From Campylobacteraceae bacterium (lineage in GTDB: Bacteria; Campylobacterota; Campylobacteria; Campylobacterales; Sulfurovaceae): DNA of 36,892 nucleotides. The position numbers were made by a program, and so were the translations under genes. This document shows positions 35,298 to 36,892 of this stretch, piece by piece. The stretch is taken from contig JALUKQ010000042.1 in NCBI GenBank assembly GCA_027056485.1, forward strand, positions 1-36,892. Reading direction: 5' to 3'. Each line of letters opens with the position of its first letter. The stretch's first letter is position 1. The notes under the pieces are model-generated. The model had not been told where the DNA came from. It saw only the letters and a program-made list of their open reading frames with translations, and did no database searches.

Positions 35298-35378
35298 AAA
35301 ATTTCTAATTCCCTAAAAGTTTTTTTGTATGATACACTAAATTAATAATTATTAACCAAAAAACTTAAAATTTATTAT

Positions 35379-36892
35379 TTATGATGGTATTAAATCCTCT
35401 CTGCTTAATTCTTTAATATCTCTTTTTCCCATAATGGCTAAAAGAGATTTGATTCCAGTAATTAAAGCTTCATGATAGTTTGCGATGGTTTTTGATTTTT
35501 TTGCGACTAAAAATTTAGAGCGTTTTCCTTTGTCCATGGTTGCTAAGCCTACAGGGCATTGATGCCCTCCTGCTCCTGAGCAGTGTCTAGCACGGATACA
35601 TCCTGCACTTATCATAAAACCTCTAGCGATATTAATAAAGTCAGCACCATAGGCAAAGAGTTCAACAGCATCATCGGGTGTTAGAACCTTTTCACTTGCA
35701 ATAAGCTTTAGCTTTTCTCTTACACCTTCTCTTTTGAGCTCAGCTACTACAATGTCAAGTGAATTTTGAATAGACATTCCTACTCTGCTCATCATCTCTC
35801 TTGGAGCTGTAGCTGAACCACCATCTCCTCCATCTATGGTTAAAAAGTCAGGGTAGGGTTTTCCCTCTTTTACTCTCTTTTTTATCTCTTGAGAGTACTC
35901 TTGAAAATTTTCTCTAGTAGAGATAACAATTTTGATTCCTACAGGTTTTTCAGAGAGTTTTTGTAGCTCTCCTACAAAGTCAAATAGCTCTTCTATACTA
36001 GAAGCATAGGGGAAACGATTGGGGCTATAGAGAGGTTTTCCTGCTTCTACACCCCTATAATAAGCAACTGAAGCAGTTACTTTCTCTGCTAGTAGTTTAC
36101 CTCCCGTCTGTTTGGCTCCTTGAGCTATTTTTATCTCGGTCATTTTACAAAACTTCATAACCTTTTGGTATCGAAGTCCATCAAAATCACCATCTTTGTC
36201 TTTGACTCCATAGAGTCCTGAACCAATCTGTAGAACAATATCTGGAATATTATTTAGTGGTTCTTGGGGAAAAAATTCTAAGGGTTGCTCCCAGTCAATA
36301 CGGTAAAGTAGCATTTTATTTGTGTCAAAGCTATAGGTTTCTTTCTCTTTGGAGCGAATAACCATACTCTTATACAAACCAATAGCTGTGTATTCATTTA
36401 GTAAAATCTTAACAACTCTAAATATACTTTTTGCAAACCAAGTACCCTCTTTTATGGTTAAAAAACGGTTCTCATCGGGGTTATCACTACACTGATGACT
36501 TTTTAGAAAATTTGAGGTTAAAGAACCTTCTCCTGTATTGATAGGGAAGTTACCATAGTAAGCTCCTTGGGCAAAGGCTCGTGTCCCTTCAGGACTGATA
36601 GCACCATCGCTCATGGCTGACCTACCTATGACACTTTTGGTGACAAAAGGGTGAGCGTGTCGCTCTCCAAAAGTTACACTTAGGTTACTGTTTACTTCAT
36701 CATCATTGAGGACAAAGTTAGCATGACGAAAAAAATTATGGTTTTGACCATAGGGCTTACTTAGACCATAAGGTCTTGTCAATGAAAATGAGTACATAAG
36801 TGACTTTTGATGTGAAGCTTTGTTGACCCAGTCTACTTTTTCATAAGAGTCATAATAGGTCTCATCTCCAAAGTATTGACGCATAGGGTCAC
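35379..36892 (-). CDS. FMN-binding glutamate synthase-like protein (5' end outside the window)
   Basis: The frame is open through the right edge (D-P before MRQYFGDE), so the N-terminus is missing; ~503 residues are visible. It has the glutamate-synthase TIM barrel with the FMN/2-oxoglutarate region TIDGGDGGSATAPREMMS and the Cys-bearing RARHCSGAGGHQCPVGLAT, close to the 3Fe-4S motif of GltB. No glutaminase domain is seen here, as in archaeal-type stand-alone synthases. It would make glutamate from 2-oxoglutarate and an amide or ammonium, in line with amt-glnK nearby. Confidence 0.88.
   Translation of the reverse strand, partial: DPMRQYFGDETYYDSYEKVDWVNKASHQKSLMYSFSLTRPYGLSKPYGQNHNFFRHANFVLNDDEVNSNLSVTFGERHAHPFVTKSVIGRSAMSDGAISPEGTRAFAQGAYYGNFPINTGEGSLTSNFLKSHQCSDNPDENRFLTIKEGTWFAKSIFRVVKILLNEYTAIGLYKSMVIRSKEKETYSFDTNKMLLYRIDWEQPLEFFPQEPLNNIPDIVLQIGSGLYGVKDKDGDFDGLRYQKVMKFCKMTEIKIAQGAKQTGGKLLAEKVTASVAYYRGVEAGKPLYSPNRFPYASSIEELFDFVGELQKLSEKPVGIKIVISTRENFQEYSQEIKKRVKEGKPYPDFLTIDGGDGGSATAPREMMSRVGMSIQNSLDIVVAELKREGVREKLKLIASEKVLTPDDAVELFAYGADFINIARGFMISAGCIRARHCSGAGGHQCPVGLATMDKGKRSKFLVAKKSKTIANYHEALITGIKSLLAIMGKRDIKELSREDLIPS

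Overview
The window looks like about 37 kb of an AT-rich Campylobacterota chromosome (Sulfurimonas/Sulfurovum-like). This rests on general gene content (Amt-GlnK, an FMN-binding glutamate synthase, an alpha-2-macroglobulin/PBP1C pair, a Tat-type GMC dehydrogenase, many small toxin-antitoxin modules) and on TATAAT-type -10 boxes with AAGGA-type ribosome sites. No rRNA, tRNA, CRISPR array or intact transposase was seen. Nearly all genes lie on the minus strand.

Layout. 1-856: a gene-poor edge with two decayed ORF fragments, GTAG-type REP palindromes and copy 1 of a roughly 170-bp structured repeat. 857-6628: a NUDIX hydrolase, a small conserved protein, a TPR protein, a ParB/sulfiredoxin-like protein and a WD40 protein, with a divergent WYL-domain regulator. 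The ParB-like and WD40 genes share a duplicated promoter/operator/leader, so the WYL protein probably controls both. 6692-9306: a metallo-beta-lactamase-fold gene in one operon with hipB-hipA. 9599-13892: a 'house-cleaning' operon (PPP phosphatase, GNAT, MazG, HIT, second PPP phosphatase) that ends in two broken genes, a third phosphatase with an in-frame stop and a peptide deformylase with a one-base frameshift. Copy 2 of the structured repeat lies inside this operon.

14064-20223: a toxin-antitoxin island (RelE-like pair, orphan antitoxin with a VapC stump, MazF-like pair), flanked by two large multidomain proteins. One is a membrane-anchored TPR-AAA ATPase. The other is a trypsin-like protease fused to an ATPase-like region without a recognisable Walker A. 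Two homologous REPIN-like repeats lie here, and one of them supplies the start of the TPR-AAA gene. 20230-27716: alpha-2-macroglobulin plus PBP1C; the PBP1C frame seems to begin at a non-standard ATA codon. 27761-28775: more toxin-antitoxin genes, one with a toxin stump.

28831-36892: core-type metabolism. It holds a GMC oxidoreductase with its Tat-exported small subunit, a Cys-rich small lipoprotein, a periplasmic metallo-beta-lactamase-fold protein, amt-glnK, a CPA2-type antiporter and a partial glutamate synthase. Three promoters here carry a TGTAAC-N4-GTTACA-like palindrome centred about 41.5 bp upstream of the predicted start, which is class II CRP/FNR geometry. The most promising places for new biology are the WYL-controlled locus, the MBL-HipBA operon, the paired TPR-AAA and trypsin-NTPase proteins, and the structured repeat attached to nucleotide-hydrolase genes.
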